From Ixodes scapularis (Eukaryota > Arthropoda > Arachnida > Ixodida > Ixodidae): DNA of 64,000 bases. Under the pieces are notes generated by a model. The model had not been told where the DNA came from and made no database searches. It saw only the letters and a program-made list of their open reading frames with translations. A program made the translations under genes and the position numbers. Each line of letters begins with the position of its first letter. The stretch's first letter is position 1. Shown in pieces: positions 23,616 through 35,128 of the stretch. Where the stretch lies: positions 31,602,080-31,666,079 of the forward strand of contig NW_024609884.1 in NCBI RefSeq assembly GCF_016920785.2. The letters are read 5' to 3'.

Positions 23616-24459
23616 TACAAATTGAGCGAATTATTTTGTTAAGTTTATTTACATGGGCTTTCAATTTGTAGAAATTAAATTATATTAGGATATATTCAAT
23701 GCATTCTCAGATAATTATGTGCGACGTCGTATGTGTCGCATTTGACAAGAGGTGGGAGAAAGGACCTTGCGGCGCCGGTGGCCCAGGTGAATCTGGAGTG
23801 TACGCGGAGCAAAAGCTCGCACTGCAAAACCCAAGGATCCTGGGTTCAATCCCCATCCGTGCCCGTTTCGATCTGGATGTGCATTGTACCAGCGTGCGAT
23901 TGTGTACCACTACTGCCTGGTACATGTTAAAAACTAGGGATGCCGCGAACCACCCTAGGTTCGATTTCGAAAGGTTTCGATATTTTCGAACCGAACTGAT
24001 GTTCGAATTTGAAAGGTTTCGATATTTTCGACCGTACGGAGATTCGAATTAGAAAAATTCGCAACTTTCAAAAAACGTCGAGTTTCGATTTCGAAACTTT
24101 CACGGTTTCTAAAAGTTTGGGTTTGATTATTTTTTTACTTGAGGTTTGAGAAATTCAAAGATTTCGAACTTTCCTAACTTGAAATTCGAGAGATTCGAAT
24201 GTTTCAAATTTCTTTAGATCCGAAATTTAAAAAAAAAAAAGTTTGAAAGTTTCGAAATCTTGTAGAAATAAAGTTTGATAAATTCGAAGATTTCGAATTT
24301 CTTTCTACATAAAATTCGAAAAGTTCGAAGGTTTCAATACTTTTTTAGCGCTAAATTAAAAAAAAAAAAAAACTTAGGTTTTGAATTTTTTTCAAGTCCA
24401 AGTGCGCAAAGTTCGAAGTCCGGTTTTCATGTTCCGCCACAGTTTGTTTCAAATAAAGG

Positions 24460-24585
24460 CCCGTTCACACTCTTGCGACCCAGTAAGACCGAGAGAGACC
24501 AGACCAGTTTTTAAGCCTCTTGCGATCTCTTAGGACCAGCTCCGCTGCAGCGCACCCAATACTCGGTCCCAAGAGTGTGAACGGC
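24460..24585. repeat. Nested MITE with GTTCACACTCTTG ends
   Basis: CCGTTCACACTCTTG at 24461 is matched by CAAGAGTGTGAACGG ending near 24584. The interior is unstructured. It resembles the TCACACT-ended MITE at 7843. Confidence 0.75.
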
Positions 24586-24989
24586 GCTTAACGTTTTCAC
24601 GCCTCACTGGTTTTCACGAAATCAGGTTCAGAAATGTTCGGGTGTGATATTTAGACTGCACGAAGTTGGTCAGGCAATTAAATGGGACGACGAGTGTCCC
24701 GGATGTGCTAGATTATTTGCCAGTGGAGTGTGACGTGTGCAGATCAGTAATTGTGACCGCCAGCCCGGGGGAGGGGGGTCTTTAACGTGCATCACGCAGT
24801 AGTGACCACACGAACGCACTGTTTAACGATACTCATCCTGTTTGAAGCGGCCAGGGGCAGGCAGGTGGTTGAGGCTCAGAAAAATCTTGAAGCGATCTGG
24901 CAAACTGCCTCCCTGCCCCCTTGCACGCTGGTAGCAATCCACTCGAACGCCGCCCGAGTGACGCTGGCATATAGTAGGTTTAGTTTGTA

Positions 24990-25240
24990 CATGATGCAAA
25001 ATCCTGATACTGGGAATGAATTTTGAAAGAAAAAGTGTAAGAAGACAGAAAAAAGGGGACAGGACAACGTGTCAAACTCAGCTCACAACAATGTCTCAAA
25101 CTCAACTCAGCTGATAACTCAGCTCAGGACAACGTCTCAACTCAGCTGAGTTTGAGACGATGTCCTGTCCCCTTTTCTCTTTCTTCTTACACTATCTCTT
25201 TCGAATTTCCTTCCCAGTCTTCGGATTTTGCATCATGATC
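24990..25240. repeat. Nested palindrome of about 250 bp
   Basis: CATGATGCAAAATCCTGA, CTGGGAATGAATTTTGAAAG, GTGTAAGAAGA and AGGGGACAGGACA on the left are all found as complements, in reverse order, on the right. The centre carries CTCAGCTGAGTTTGAGAC repeats. Confidence 0.75.
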
Positions 25241-26499
25241 AACATACACCAGCTCGCCTACACCTTGACAATTTTTTAGTTTGTAATTGCTTTGGAGGTT
25301 TATTTTCCGAGACGGAAGAAACGCTGAGCAAAAAGCACAGAAGCTGACACAACTTGAAGTCGGTCTTTCGAACTTCGACGAACTTCGAATTTTTTACCCT
25401 AAAACTTCGAAGTTCATCAAACTTCTGGCTTTTCAGGAATCGAAAGTTCTACAATTTTCGTATTCTTTAGATTAATAAGTTTGAAAGTTCGAAAATTATC
25501 GAATTTCTTAGCGTAGGAAGTTCGAAAAGCTTCAAACTTTTTAGTGCAAGACATTCGAAAGTTCGAAAATCATAGAATTTTTTAGTCTATCAAGTTCGAA
25601 AGTTCGACAAGCATCGAATTTTGCAGCGTAATAAGTTTGAAATTTCGAAAAGCGTCAAACTTCTTAGTTTAACAAGTTCGAAAATTCGACTTCCGTTGAA
25701 TTTCTCGATATGGAAAGTTCGAAAATTCGAAATCTTTATAACCTTTCGAACTGCTTGATTCGATCATCGAACTTTCGGTTCGAAAAAAGTTTGCGGCATC
25801 CCTATTAAAAACTCCAGGCTAGCAGTTGTACTGCACTTGCTGCACTGGCTAAATTGCTCATCTACAGCGAGCGACTCGTCCCAACTTTGAAATGGCTGAC
25901 CAACTACACGCTGTCTAAATATCCACACAACCCCAATATTATCAAAAATAACAGTAAATATAATTATGACGTCCTACATGTCGAAACAAGCAGTGCCATT
26001 ATTTTGACAACCATGACGTCATTGGCCATGACCCCCAAACATCAAATCGGTGCCGGAAATATGCCGCCAACTTCACCACACTGTCCACAAAGTCGAACCG
26101 GTCAAATCTGGTTAAAGTTCGAAGGTTCATTGCACCGGTTCGAACGAGTCAAACTCCTGAAAGTTCGACCTAAAAATCCAGTTAGACAAAATATATATAT
26201 TTTTTTTTATGCAAGGGGGAATTTAATTCTATGAACTGTTGCAATTAAAAGAAACTAATTCTAATCACTGAAGAAGTTAATAACTTAATTTTTTTGTACT
26301 GTATTAACTGAAACAACCAATCAGTGCTGCCCTTAATTCATGCCTTAGCTATCACCATCCAAACCGAAGCCAACTGGCCAGCATGTCGCGCATGCACATA
26401 GCAGTCGAACGTGAGTCGAACCTTTGTAGAACTTTTCACAAGAAGTTCGAAAAAGTCGAGCCTGGTCGGAACTAGAGTGCCTAGAGCACCATGTCGGAC

Positions 26500-27900
26500 C
26501 CGAACCTTCGACCGGTTCGCAACACTCCTAGTCACGGATCAGCCATGGAGACACGGATTACCACGGATCAGAGCCGCCACGGATCCCACGGATCGCCACG
26601 GATTAAAGCCCCTTCATGTTTTAAAAGTAGCGAAATGTGCGTCGGTGTACGAGGAACGTGCAGCACTTGGGAAGATCATGGCGGCACAGCGCAGCACTGT
26701 GCTTGACTGTGCTAGATTTCGTAGATTTCAGACGCCATGATCTTCCCAGAAGTGGCGCGCGGCACGTGTCTCGAGCATTTCCACAACAATGAATGGCGCC
26801 ACTTTTCCCAGGATAGAGGGGCTTTAGGCTTTACCACGGATTAACGTCCCTGGATATTTGAAAAAACATTGAGGGACTTTACCACGGATTAAGGGGGGAC
26901 ACTACCCAGAAAAAACTATTTCTGCAAAAAAAAGTTGATTTTTAAAAATGTCATATTTGCATCCACCAACATCTAGAGTATTCCCAGAAAGTTTCATTAG
27001 TATACACTGCATAGTTAATTTTTTATAAAATATTTTCGGTCCCCCGATGCTAAAGAAAAGGCAGAGGTTGGAGCACTTTGAACGCATTTTTCTCCATTCC
27101 ACTTTTTGGCATAAATTTCACTTTAGGAAAACTATCGTTTTGTTATTACGCAACTTGAATTCATTTTTATGAATTTTTGTGAGGTGAAATTTTAAGGAGA
27201 AGATAACTATGAGCTTGTATTTTTTTATTTTTGTCATTTTTCATGCTCAAGAACTAAAAGTTTGGACAAAGGATGGAAATCTAAAAAAACTGTATTTGTG
27301 TTTATGTGGCTTTTTTGTCATGAAAGATGGTATAATATAGAAATATAGCTCCATAGTTATCTGCTCTGAACTGTCCTAATGCAATGTAACACATGAAAAC
27401 GACAAATTTATAAGTAATTTCAAAACGATAGTTTTCCTACCCAGACACGCCCACTTTCGTCTTTGAATGTTTGCAATGTTTTTTGTACTTCACCCAGGTT
27501 AACAAAAATTGGCAGAAATGTTCTCAACATAAACAGAAACAAGCCCTGTAGATATAATTTAAATTGGACAAGTGGTTCAAAAATTTACTTTTTTGGGTAG
27601 TGTCCCCCCTTAAAGCCCCTTGATAAAGGTGTTTTCACAAGTACCGCCAACCATTGTTGTGGAAATGCGCAAGACACGTGCCACGAGCGGGTGCTCCGCC
27701 GCCATTCGCTTCCAAGGGCCGCTCATTTCAGTGCTGCGCCGCCATTTGCTTCCAAGGGCCGTTCGAGACCTGGGCCACGTGCGCTCGCGCATTTGGCGCT
27801 ACTTGTAAAGACAAACGAAAACATATCGAGGGGCTTTACCACGGATCAGAGCCTCTGCCACGGATCAGACCACGGATAACTACGGAGCGCCGTTACCCAC
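26500..27900. repeat. Foldback element with CCACGGATCA repeats, split by a TTAA element
   Basis: 26740-26840 (GGCACGTGTCTCGAGCATTT, CCACAACAATG) is inverted at 27650-27700. Several copies of CCACGGAT(CA/TA) occur at 26530-26610, around 26835 and 26880, and at 27836-27875. The centre contains the TTAA-flanked element at 26893-27609. Confidence 0.65.
26893..27609. mobile_element. TTAA-flanked MITE (717 bp, piggyBac- or Kolobok-type target)
   Basis: TTAA lies directly outside both ends (26889-26892 and 27610-27613). The termini GGGGGGACACTACCCA and TGGGTAGTGTCCCCCC are perfect complements. The AT-rich interior has no ORF of note. TTAA targets are used by piggyBac and Kolobok transposases; the terminal sequence alone does not decide between them. 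Confidence 0.75.
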
Positions 27901-28038
27901 CCTGGTGGAGTCAGCTGGTAGAAATGTGATAACTTCTGTAATTTTCAACTAGATGGCGCTAGGCGCAACCTGCTTTTCAACTTTACATTTTTCATCTCTA
28001 GATTTTCTTAGCTTTTCATTGTTTGCGTGTAGTGGGCC

Positions 28039-28121
28039 ATGGCGCTTGCGGAAGACGGGATGGATTGCGAGCCTCAAATTCTCGAGGAGCTGGTCCCGAA
28101 TCCGCCTCCTTCGAAACAAAA
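28039..28121 (+). CDS. Probable first coding exon of an unidentified gene
   Basis: ATG at 28039 in the good context GGCC-ATG-G opens 27 codons (MALAEDGMDCEPQILEEL, then VPNPPPSKQ) ending in AAAA|GTAAGT, a near-consensus donor. The acidic, proline-rich beginning looks like a genuine N-terminus. The only candidate continuation I see is at 30519 (CAG acceptor, reading on in phase as KLLLPPADFWQFLQ), which is weak. I do not recognise the protein. Confidence 0.45.
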
Positions 28122-28129
28122 GTAAGTTG

Positions 28130-28948
28130 TCGACTCGTATGTGTCTCGGGGGCCTTGTAAATAGTCGCGGATATTTCACGCAGTGTGCCACGAAAGCGCC
28201 GTATGCCCAGGATAAACCTAAGCCTTAACATCGGAGAACGGGAAGGAAGGTTGTCAGCGTCTCGCCGTCGAATCGTTACGACTGGGATGCTTGCACGCGT
28301 AATGTCGACGCACGGAGCTTCGAACTCGGGGTGGGGGGGTTGTTGCTCTTTGTCTGAAGTCGGTCCGGTGTTCATAACCGTTGCGCTTGTTGCACTCAGG
28401 ACAAGGCAGTCCGGTTTCGGAAGCTTGTTCAGGCACCTCCGTGCCTTCGCTGATTCAGCTCTTGTTTCCCCTCGGCCTGCACCCGAGGAAATGCATTTCG
28501 ACCTCGTGTTTTGGTCTGTGATTATGAAACGTTAATCATCGTTATGTTTTTTGTGCGTTGTATTGCGGCACTTGGTTTTGCCTGATGGTTCTCGTCGTGC
28601 TTATTGTTTCGAAATAAATCTCGTGATATTGGGAGGTTACTACATGTAAGGTTGGCCGTAGAAAGTAGCGTGTAACCTTTGAGCTCACCTGTCGCGCTGC
28701 TCGAGTTCTTGTAGTGGAAGCTTGATCCAAATGAAGTCATGCCCCACACTTGTCTCTGCGACGTTTGACCTTGCCTCGATTGCAAGATATTTCAAGAAGT
28801 AAAGTCGCTATGAAGAGTTACTGAAAAAATATCTGGCCGATATTGTAAAATTTTTTCACCGGGAGACTACGCTCGTGATACTGATGTCTTGTAAGAGTTC
28901 GAATTATCGATATATCTTGAACGAAGTATGGTATGTGCCCGTGCAAAA

Positions 28949-28980
<32 letters not shown>

Positions 28981-29500
28981 TACACGTGTTACCAGAGCTC
29001 CCTGTTTTGCCACTGGTGGCCATATTGATGCTAACTGACTCGAAGCAGCTGAAGCTTGAATGCCTCTTTAAATATGGGGTATACTATCTCTACAGATAAA
29101 CATGGACAAACACAGATGACACAAGAGTTTGTCCGTGTACCATACACCTCTTTGGTGCATATGTAATCATTTCACCAGTGTGCTCGACTTTCTAAGTATA
29201 CATCATTCTCACGGACATTACAGCCGGGGTTTATGGAATATGTCAGCGGCATTGCCAGGTACTGACACAGTTTTGGGATTGGTGCCGGCAACGTTAGCTG
29301 TGTTGCTACGGCGTTCGCGGTGCACATAGTGCACGTTTCTTTCTTCTGGTGTGCGGTCGCAATCGCAGTGGTGCAGTCATGCCGATGTGCGCGATGTTCG
29401 GCAGCCGAAGCAGAAGCAAGTCCCCTGCAGACCAGAGTAACACAGAGCCAAATGTATGGCTGCACCGTTTACCAAAGGTGATAACGTGACAGTGTGAGCG
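28130..29500. other. Presumed intron or intergenic sequence
   Basis: A 27-A run occurs near 28945. No domain is recognisable in any frame. If the 28039 exon is real, this is its first intron. Confidence 0.35.
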
Positions 29501-29506
29501 TACAAA

Positions 29507-29561
29507 GCTGCTGTCCGAGAAACGACAAAGCCTCTGGCTTTGTCGTTTCTCGGACAGCAGC
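29507..29561. repeat. Perfect 26-bp hairpin with a 3-nt loop
   Basis: 29507-29532 and 29536-29561 are exact complements (core CTGTCCGAGAAACGACAAAG / CTTTGTCGTTTCTCGGACAG), separated by TCT. No longer inverted repeat surrounds it. Confidence 0.9.
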
Positions 29562-29884
29562 GGACGTCACTTCATTATCGCTAAGAAATACGTTGCTCAA
29601 CTATACGTGGATTGTTGGATGCTTCTGTTCGTACCCTGTGCACATTGCCATAGCGGCCAAGGCACTGTTTGGTGTCTGGTAGCGTCGCACTGCAGAGATG
29701 TGCTTTTACCTTTCTCGCAGTGTTTCTGTAATTGTGTAGTGTTTGTGGCACACTTGTGTGGATAATGTTGCGGCGGCGCCGAGTTTACCGAGCTAAGGTG
29801 CTGCGAATTCTAATACGGCAAGTACGAGCATATCTTTTGGTTTGCAGGCAAACTTTCAGCTCTTCGTCTCCGTTTTATTGCCTG

Positions 29885-30250
29885 TCAACTCGCCTCGCTC
29901 AGCATGACGATACGCTTTGATGGGAGATGCATCGCTTTTAGGCTCTTCACCCATCCACTCGTGAAATAGTTATGGGCATCCAGGGACTTGAAGGCCTTCA
30001 TCTGTTGCAGCGACACATAGTTCGTCGACAAAACCAGGTAGTTAATTATGCCCATGTGCGTCATGGCTGGCTGCACGTCCGCATCTGGAGTGGGGTCTGC
30101 GTTGACGCCTAGCGTGTATGGATCGACGCCGGTGCACATCTTCACTTTAGACTCGTACCGAGCCCGTGTGGGGCCCACAAGTTCTTCGTAATAGGAAGGG
30201 CAGAATGCATGGTGAATGGCTTTCGCCGTCGCGCTGTACGGGCCATACAA
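29885..30250 (-). pseudogene. Orphan exon of a YqaJ/SWIM-type recombinase-like gene
   Basis: The minus-strand frame starts at ATG 30250 and contains INYLVLSTNYVSLQQMKAFK and SLDAHNYFTSGWVKSL. This block is characteristic of the N-terminal part of the large family of metazoan proteins that carry a SWIM zinc finger followed by a YqaJ-like nuclease domain, which are multicopy and transposon-like in arthropods. The frame ends shortly after MLSE, where the family would continue into the SWIM region; a GCGAGT non-canonical donor could be used. No further exon of the gene is found below 29885, so it is either a fragment or a gene with distant exons. Confidence 0.5.
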
Positions 30251-30847
30251 ATTTTGTAGCGAAGTCGCAATCGTGCGGCGGCGGCATCTGCTTCTCAGTA
30301 CCTGGCATTAGCGGCCGGAAGGCGGGAGTAGAGGAAGTGACGTCATGTGAAAGCTATGTATACTCCGTCAGTTTTCAATTCAAAAGCGGCCTTCACACCT
30401 AAGTTTTGACACTTCATTGACCGCCTTCTGCCTTTTTACATTGAATGTAGACTGGTATGCTTGTTAGTGCTTACTTGGGCTTGGAAGAAGCATACATGAG
30501 GCTCATTTTGATTGCAGGTTGTTACTTCCACCAGCAGATTTCTGGCAGTTTTTACAGGTTGTTTTGTCAACATTCCCCCTGCGAATTAGCTCATTGGAAG
30601 TGTTAGCACCCATGGGACTTCTCTTGGTCAGGATGAATGCAGTAGGAAGCATCCAGCAGTTGTGTCAAAGGTTTCAATGGTCAGTACATGAAAAAAAATT
30701 TGGCCCACAACCATATTTCAATTTTTTAAATATTTATTGCAACACATGTTTCTGTCCTTAAGCCCTAGTCCTACTTTAAAACACTGCATATGCAGTGAGC
30801 AGCAAAGAAAGAAAAAGATCCATAGCTGTCTCACCAATATGCCTCTA

Positions 30848-32840
30848 ATAGCCTCGTCGCACTAGAGCGACAAACACCGTTTTTTTTTCCGACGACACCA
30901 CAAAGTTCCGTGTCGATGATGCTGTCCCACTGCAACGACCAACACCCGCAACAAGCGACGACAAACGATCGACAACGGACAAGTTCTTGTCTGTCGTTGC
31001 GCAGCAAGCAGTCCCACTGAGGAACATCTCTCGGAGACAAGCTTATCCTCCTCGCCCGCTTGTGCCTTCTGTTGCCTCCCTTCCCACCCTTCTATCCTTC
31101 CTCCCGGAACGAGAAGCCCTTGGCGGCCACTCCTCGTTCCCGGCCCCACGGTTCCGGTCCCTCGATTGCACGTAGTGGTCGCGGGCGCTGCTTACTGGCA
31201 GGCGCCGGGCGTTCGTGTTGCGAAAGGGAATTTGCTGTGGCTGGTTTTGCCTGCGAAAACCTGGTGCGCGTGGTGGTGCTTCAAGACGCTGAAGTCTACA
31301 CCCCTGCATCAGGATTGATGCACCCATGTGCAAGGAGTGACCAAAGTAAGACCGCTCACCACGAAGTAGGACACGACGTTCCGCGGCAAGCCATTCTGGC
31401 AGACGAGAGACTTGTCATCACGTTCTGTGATAATCAGGATGCCGTATTGTCCACCAAAAAACGTCTGCCCTCGATCATTCGAATATGAAGTTTTAAACAT
31501 CCTCAAAATCGGCGTGAAATTCCATGGTGCTCACCTAGAATGCCTCGAACGGCCCAAAAAAGGAATGATTCGGGTATTCTAGTTCAGAAAAAGTTTGACG
31601 TGTGTTGTCGCCGCGTGGGAAGTCGACCTCCACCTGCTCGTGGTGCACCCTGCCAGCTTCATTGCTGCAACGGAGGCTCTGGCGAAAACCCCCCCACCTG
31701 GGGTGGGGAACCCTAGCTTTGGGGTTCCTTATGTGGACGGGGGGGACAAAAAGGGCCTGGAAACCCTAGCTTTCCCCAATGGAGGACGGAGCCCCTGAGG
31801 CGGGGAACGCAGCGTGTGATGCGAGACGTGGGACGTGGGGACGACGTGAGCCCGCATGACGTGGAACGACCCAGATGTGTGGACGCATGACGTGTGACGA
31901 CCTGAACTGAAAAGGGATGGAAGTGTGACGTGAAGCGTGTTGACATCTGGGTAGTAGGACGTGGAGTGGGTGACGTGTGACGCGGTACGTGTGGCGCTGC
32001 GTGGTGATCCGAGACGAGGCATCCATACAAGGGGAAGGCTGTCATAAAGGTGGTGCCTCTCGTGTCTTCCCAAGTAGGGAGCCGTCCCCGCAGGATGGCG
32101 GGCTTGGTCTCCCCGCAGGATTGCGGGGGTGGTCTCCAGGGGAGCCGAGGGATATAAAAGTGATCACTTCGACGGGGCTGTGTGGTTCATGGTTGCCATT
32201 CAGTGACCGTCGGACCCGCTGTGAGACGCACTCGTGTCTTAGTAGCAGAGCTGGACAGTGAGTCGAGCTTGTGGGTACTTTTAGTACCGGTTGGTTTTCC
32301 CGGGCCGTTCCACTGGCTGTCTCGATTGATGGTTTCCTTTATCCCCATTTAACTCCAATTGGCTTTTCCTGAAAATTCCCACTTGATCATACGATGCAAT
32401 TCATTTTTATTTGAATTGGCTTTAAATCGGGTGTGCCCTCGAGGCAGTACCGACTGAGGCATTTTTATTTTTCAATCTTTTTAGCAAAGCCTCGCCTTAG
32501 CAAAATGTCGATTGTCACGACTGTTTGCGGAAAGTCGCCAACGGCAAACGAAGAGAAGCGGAAGCTATAATCAATAAATAAAGTAATTGTCTCCACTTTC
32601 ACCGTGTTTGTCGGCACGTTTTATGCCACAAGAGGAAAACACGAAAACCGCGTCGCCAGACTGTTTGTCTGTATATTTTGAAGTGTTTTGTCAACAACTC
32701 CAGTCCCACTAGAAAACAAGTTTCCTTGCCCCCGTGTTATGCGTCGTGTCCGCCAGGTGGGACGGCGGACTCCGACAAACAGGCTGTCTGTCGGTGTCGC
32801 TGTCGTTTGTTGCTGTCTGTCGCTCTAGTGGGACGCGGCT
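30848..32840. repeat. 2-kb element with CACTAGAGCGACA terminal repeats
   Basis: The left end ATAGCC-CGTCGCACTAGAGCGACAAACA is inverted at the right end (TGTCTGTCGCTCTAGTGGGACGCGGCTAT). Inner copies of GTCCCACT-G and CGACAAAC recur on both sides. The interior contains an LTR-like or promoter-like segment (31600-32600). Confidence 0.6.
31600..32600 (+). promoter_or_regulatory. LTR-like or promoter-like segment with GACGTG cluster and TATA box
   Basis: About ten GACGTG/ACGTG motifs crowd into 31825-31995. TATAAAA at about 32153 and AATAAATAAA at about 32572 follow. Order and spacing suggest U3-R-U5 of a solo LTR, but TG...CA ends and a target duplication were not established, so a captured promoter is equally possible. 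No protein-coding frame is convincing. Confidence 0.45.
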
Positions 32841-34052
32841 ATAATGGTGGCATATGTTTGTGCTGTATGACCTTTCTTGCTCTTGTGCTATTAAACCGTC
32901 AATGAGTATTGCCATGCCACATGTGCAAAGTGATATTATAATTTTTGTTACTCCTCTGTATAACTTGCAGCCCCATACACCTCAAGCTTTTTTTTTTTTG
33001 CTTTTTTCAGAGTTGTACTTACAGATTTTGTAGCATGTGGACATGATTCTAACATGGGACATGTGTCGATAAATGTTGAGGTTGGTTTATAAGTGCTTTC
33101 GTTGACGTCCACATGCTTTATTTACAACATATTTGTGCAGTCCAGAAGCAATCGTGTATACTCCAACTCGACTCTCCTGACATCACGCCACCGCAGTGGC
33201 ATGCGCAGACTCGTCTCTCGCGAATCTGGCTTCTGCGCACGTGCAGTGCCTGCACCCAGTGTGGGAAAACATGTGCTTGTTTGTAAATATCGTGGTTCTG
33301 TATACTGCAACTTCTCTCAGTGGAAATGTACATCTTAAGCAGATGAATATACATTAGTGTTGTCATTCAATCATTTCGCTGAAGGATATACATATGTGAT
33401 TCATGATTATAGTCATTGTCCTTTTCTGGTCATCACATTTTCCAACTGCACTGGTAATCCTGTCTAGCCACATCGTTGCAAATGAAAGCAAGCAGCCTTG
33501 CATGGATGTGGCTAGTGTGCTCGAGCACTGGGGCAAAGCTTGTAAGAACATGCCTATTATTGTAAAATGAAAAGAAGAGAACTTGAGGATGCGCGAGCCT
33601 GTAAGAAGGGGGGGGGGGGATTTAGGTGCCCTTTTTCGCTGCTACAGACAACGCCGGCTTCACTCCGTGGGACAGTTAATGCTTTCGCATTAATAAAGGT
33701 TCTGAATCGAACTTAGTGGCAGAGCATCCTTGCCTGGAAATGCTAATAAACCGAAACTCGGGATACTTGATGCTACCATCTGATGCACAGTGCTGCCAGA
33801 CCACCAAGCAGTTTCGCATATCGTCTATTGGAAGCACATATTTCATAATCCGTCGTTGAGCTTGGTCTACGTACGTCAATCGTTTCAATGCAGCCGACTT
33901 TTACAATGGGCCAGCAGCGCGTCGTTCTACTGAATGGTGACGGGTCGGGGTGTCAGCTGGTCAACAGAAAATCCTGGATGAATCGCTGTATCGTTCCGCA
34001 GCCAACGCGACAAACGGCAAACTACAGTAGCAATCGCAGGGCTTCTTTAATT
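32841..34052. other. No recognised gene; low-complexity and a shared motif
   Basis: A run of G is at about 33608. GTTAATGCTTTCGCATTAA occurs at 33675-33693 and again at the right end of the element at 53330-53711. The minus frame at 33676-33888 is unrecognised. Confidence 0.4.
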
Positions 34053-35128
34053 ACATATTTTGCTTTTTGTCACCCTGTCTGGTGTTCCCCAGGGGTCCAT
34101 TCTTGGACCGATTCTTTTTAATATATTCATTAACAAACTTCGCTCATGTGTTCTACATTCAGAAATCCTGCAATACGCCAATGTCATCAAGTTATTTAGG
34201 CAGATAGTATCTGTAGAGGACTGTGTGAAACTAATGGATGATGTAAAATCAGTGAGCAATTGGTGTAGTCTCAACAGGCTGACACTTAATCCCGCTAAGA
34301 CTGTTGTTATGTCATTTGCTAAGAAGCTAAGGCCTTTTCATTTTTGTTACCAACTCGGCAATGCCCCATTGCAAAGGGTGATTGCACTCGTGATCTTGGA
34401 GTTTATATAGACTCTTCTCTGTCATTTAATACACATGTCAATAACATTGTCAATGCGTCTTTTTGTACGTTAGGTGTCATATCCAGAATTACGCGCGAGT
34501 TTTCCATGTCGGCCTGTATTATGCAGTTATACTTTTCGTTAATTAGGTCTAAGCTAGAGTTTTCCTCAGTCGTGTGGAATTCTATTGGGCGTACGCACCA
34601 AGAGTCGATTAAAAATGTCCAGAAACATTTTTTTCGAATTTTTTACGACCGCTATGTTGGTTGCACTGTTTACTTTGAATATAGAAGACTTTTAGAGCTA
34701 TACAATTGTTATACTTTGAGTGCCAGACGACGCGACAGAGATCTTATATTTTTGTTCAAATGCCTTCACGGAGTCATTGATTGCCCTGACCTAACTTCAT
34801 TGATAAATATTCATGTTCCGAGAAGGTTTCTGCGAATTTCTCTTCCATTTTATGTTAATGAATTCTTCCGATCCTGCCCCATGACACATATTCAGACCTT
34901 GTATAATACTTATAATGATTCTTGCATTGACATTTTTAACCCATCTTTTGCAGCGTTCAAGTTTTCTCTTACAAATCTATAACCATCTTTGTAGCGTTCA
35001 AGTTTTCTATTGTCAATTTGTAGAATTATACTTCTTTTTTTTTTGCTGTATGTTAACTGTGCATCATTATCATGGCTTCAAGCTGTTCATGAGCACAAAA
35101 AATAAACAAATGAATGAATGAAAAATGA
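34053..35128 (+). mobile_element. 5'-truncated non-LTR retrotransposon (RT C-terminal half)
   Basis: It starts inside the RT palm domain at VTLSGVPQGSILGPILFNIF. The active-site motif is degraded to YANV. One frameshift near 34380 joins to a 212-codon frame with RDLGVYIDSSLSFNTHVNNI and the C-terminal region ending FAAFKFSLTNL. The tail is AATG repeats near 35100-35128. Truncation plus a simple-repeat tail is normal for this class. Confidence 0.85.

Larger units (their letters stand above)
23935..25804. mobile_element. hAT-like non-autonomous element with TTCGAA arrays (1870 bp)
   Basis: A perfect 8-bp duplication TTAAAAAC flanks it (23927-23934 and 25805-25812). The terminal inverted repeat is TAGGGATGCCGC / GCGGCATCCCTA. 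Both subterminal regions (23955-24420 and 25370-25790) are packed with TTCGAA and TTCGAAA variants. No transposase is present. Two further palindromic MITEs (24460-24585 and about 24990-25240) are nested in the middle. Confidence 0.85.
23771..25870 (+). mobile_element. tRNA-derived SINE, interrupted by a hAT-like insertion
   Basis: 23771-23934 has a tRNA-like head with a B-box GGTTCAATCCC (23843-23853) and an A-box-like TGGCCCAGG near 23779. The body then reads into TACATGTTAAAAAC. The continuation ACTCCAGGC resumes at 25812 after the 1.87-kb element. Tick genomes carry tRNA-derived SINEs of this design; exact family membership is not established here. Confidence 0.6.

Noticed and set aside
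23771..23870. Functional tRNA gene
   Set aside because: B-box-like and A-box-like sequences are present, but no proper cloverleaf or acceptor stem pairs; the continuation into a longer body fits a SINE.
28185..28535. 116-codon plus-strand frame after the 28039 exon
   Set aside because: It lies directly after a strong splice donor, lacks known motifs and has an equally good antisense frame; treated as intron.
31713..32073. Three overlapping minus frames rich in His and Thr
   Set aside because: They arise from the repeated GACGTG motifs read in three frames and show no protein domain.
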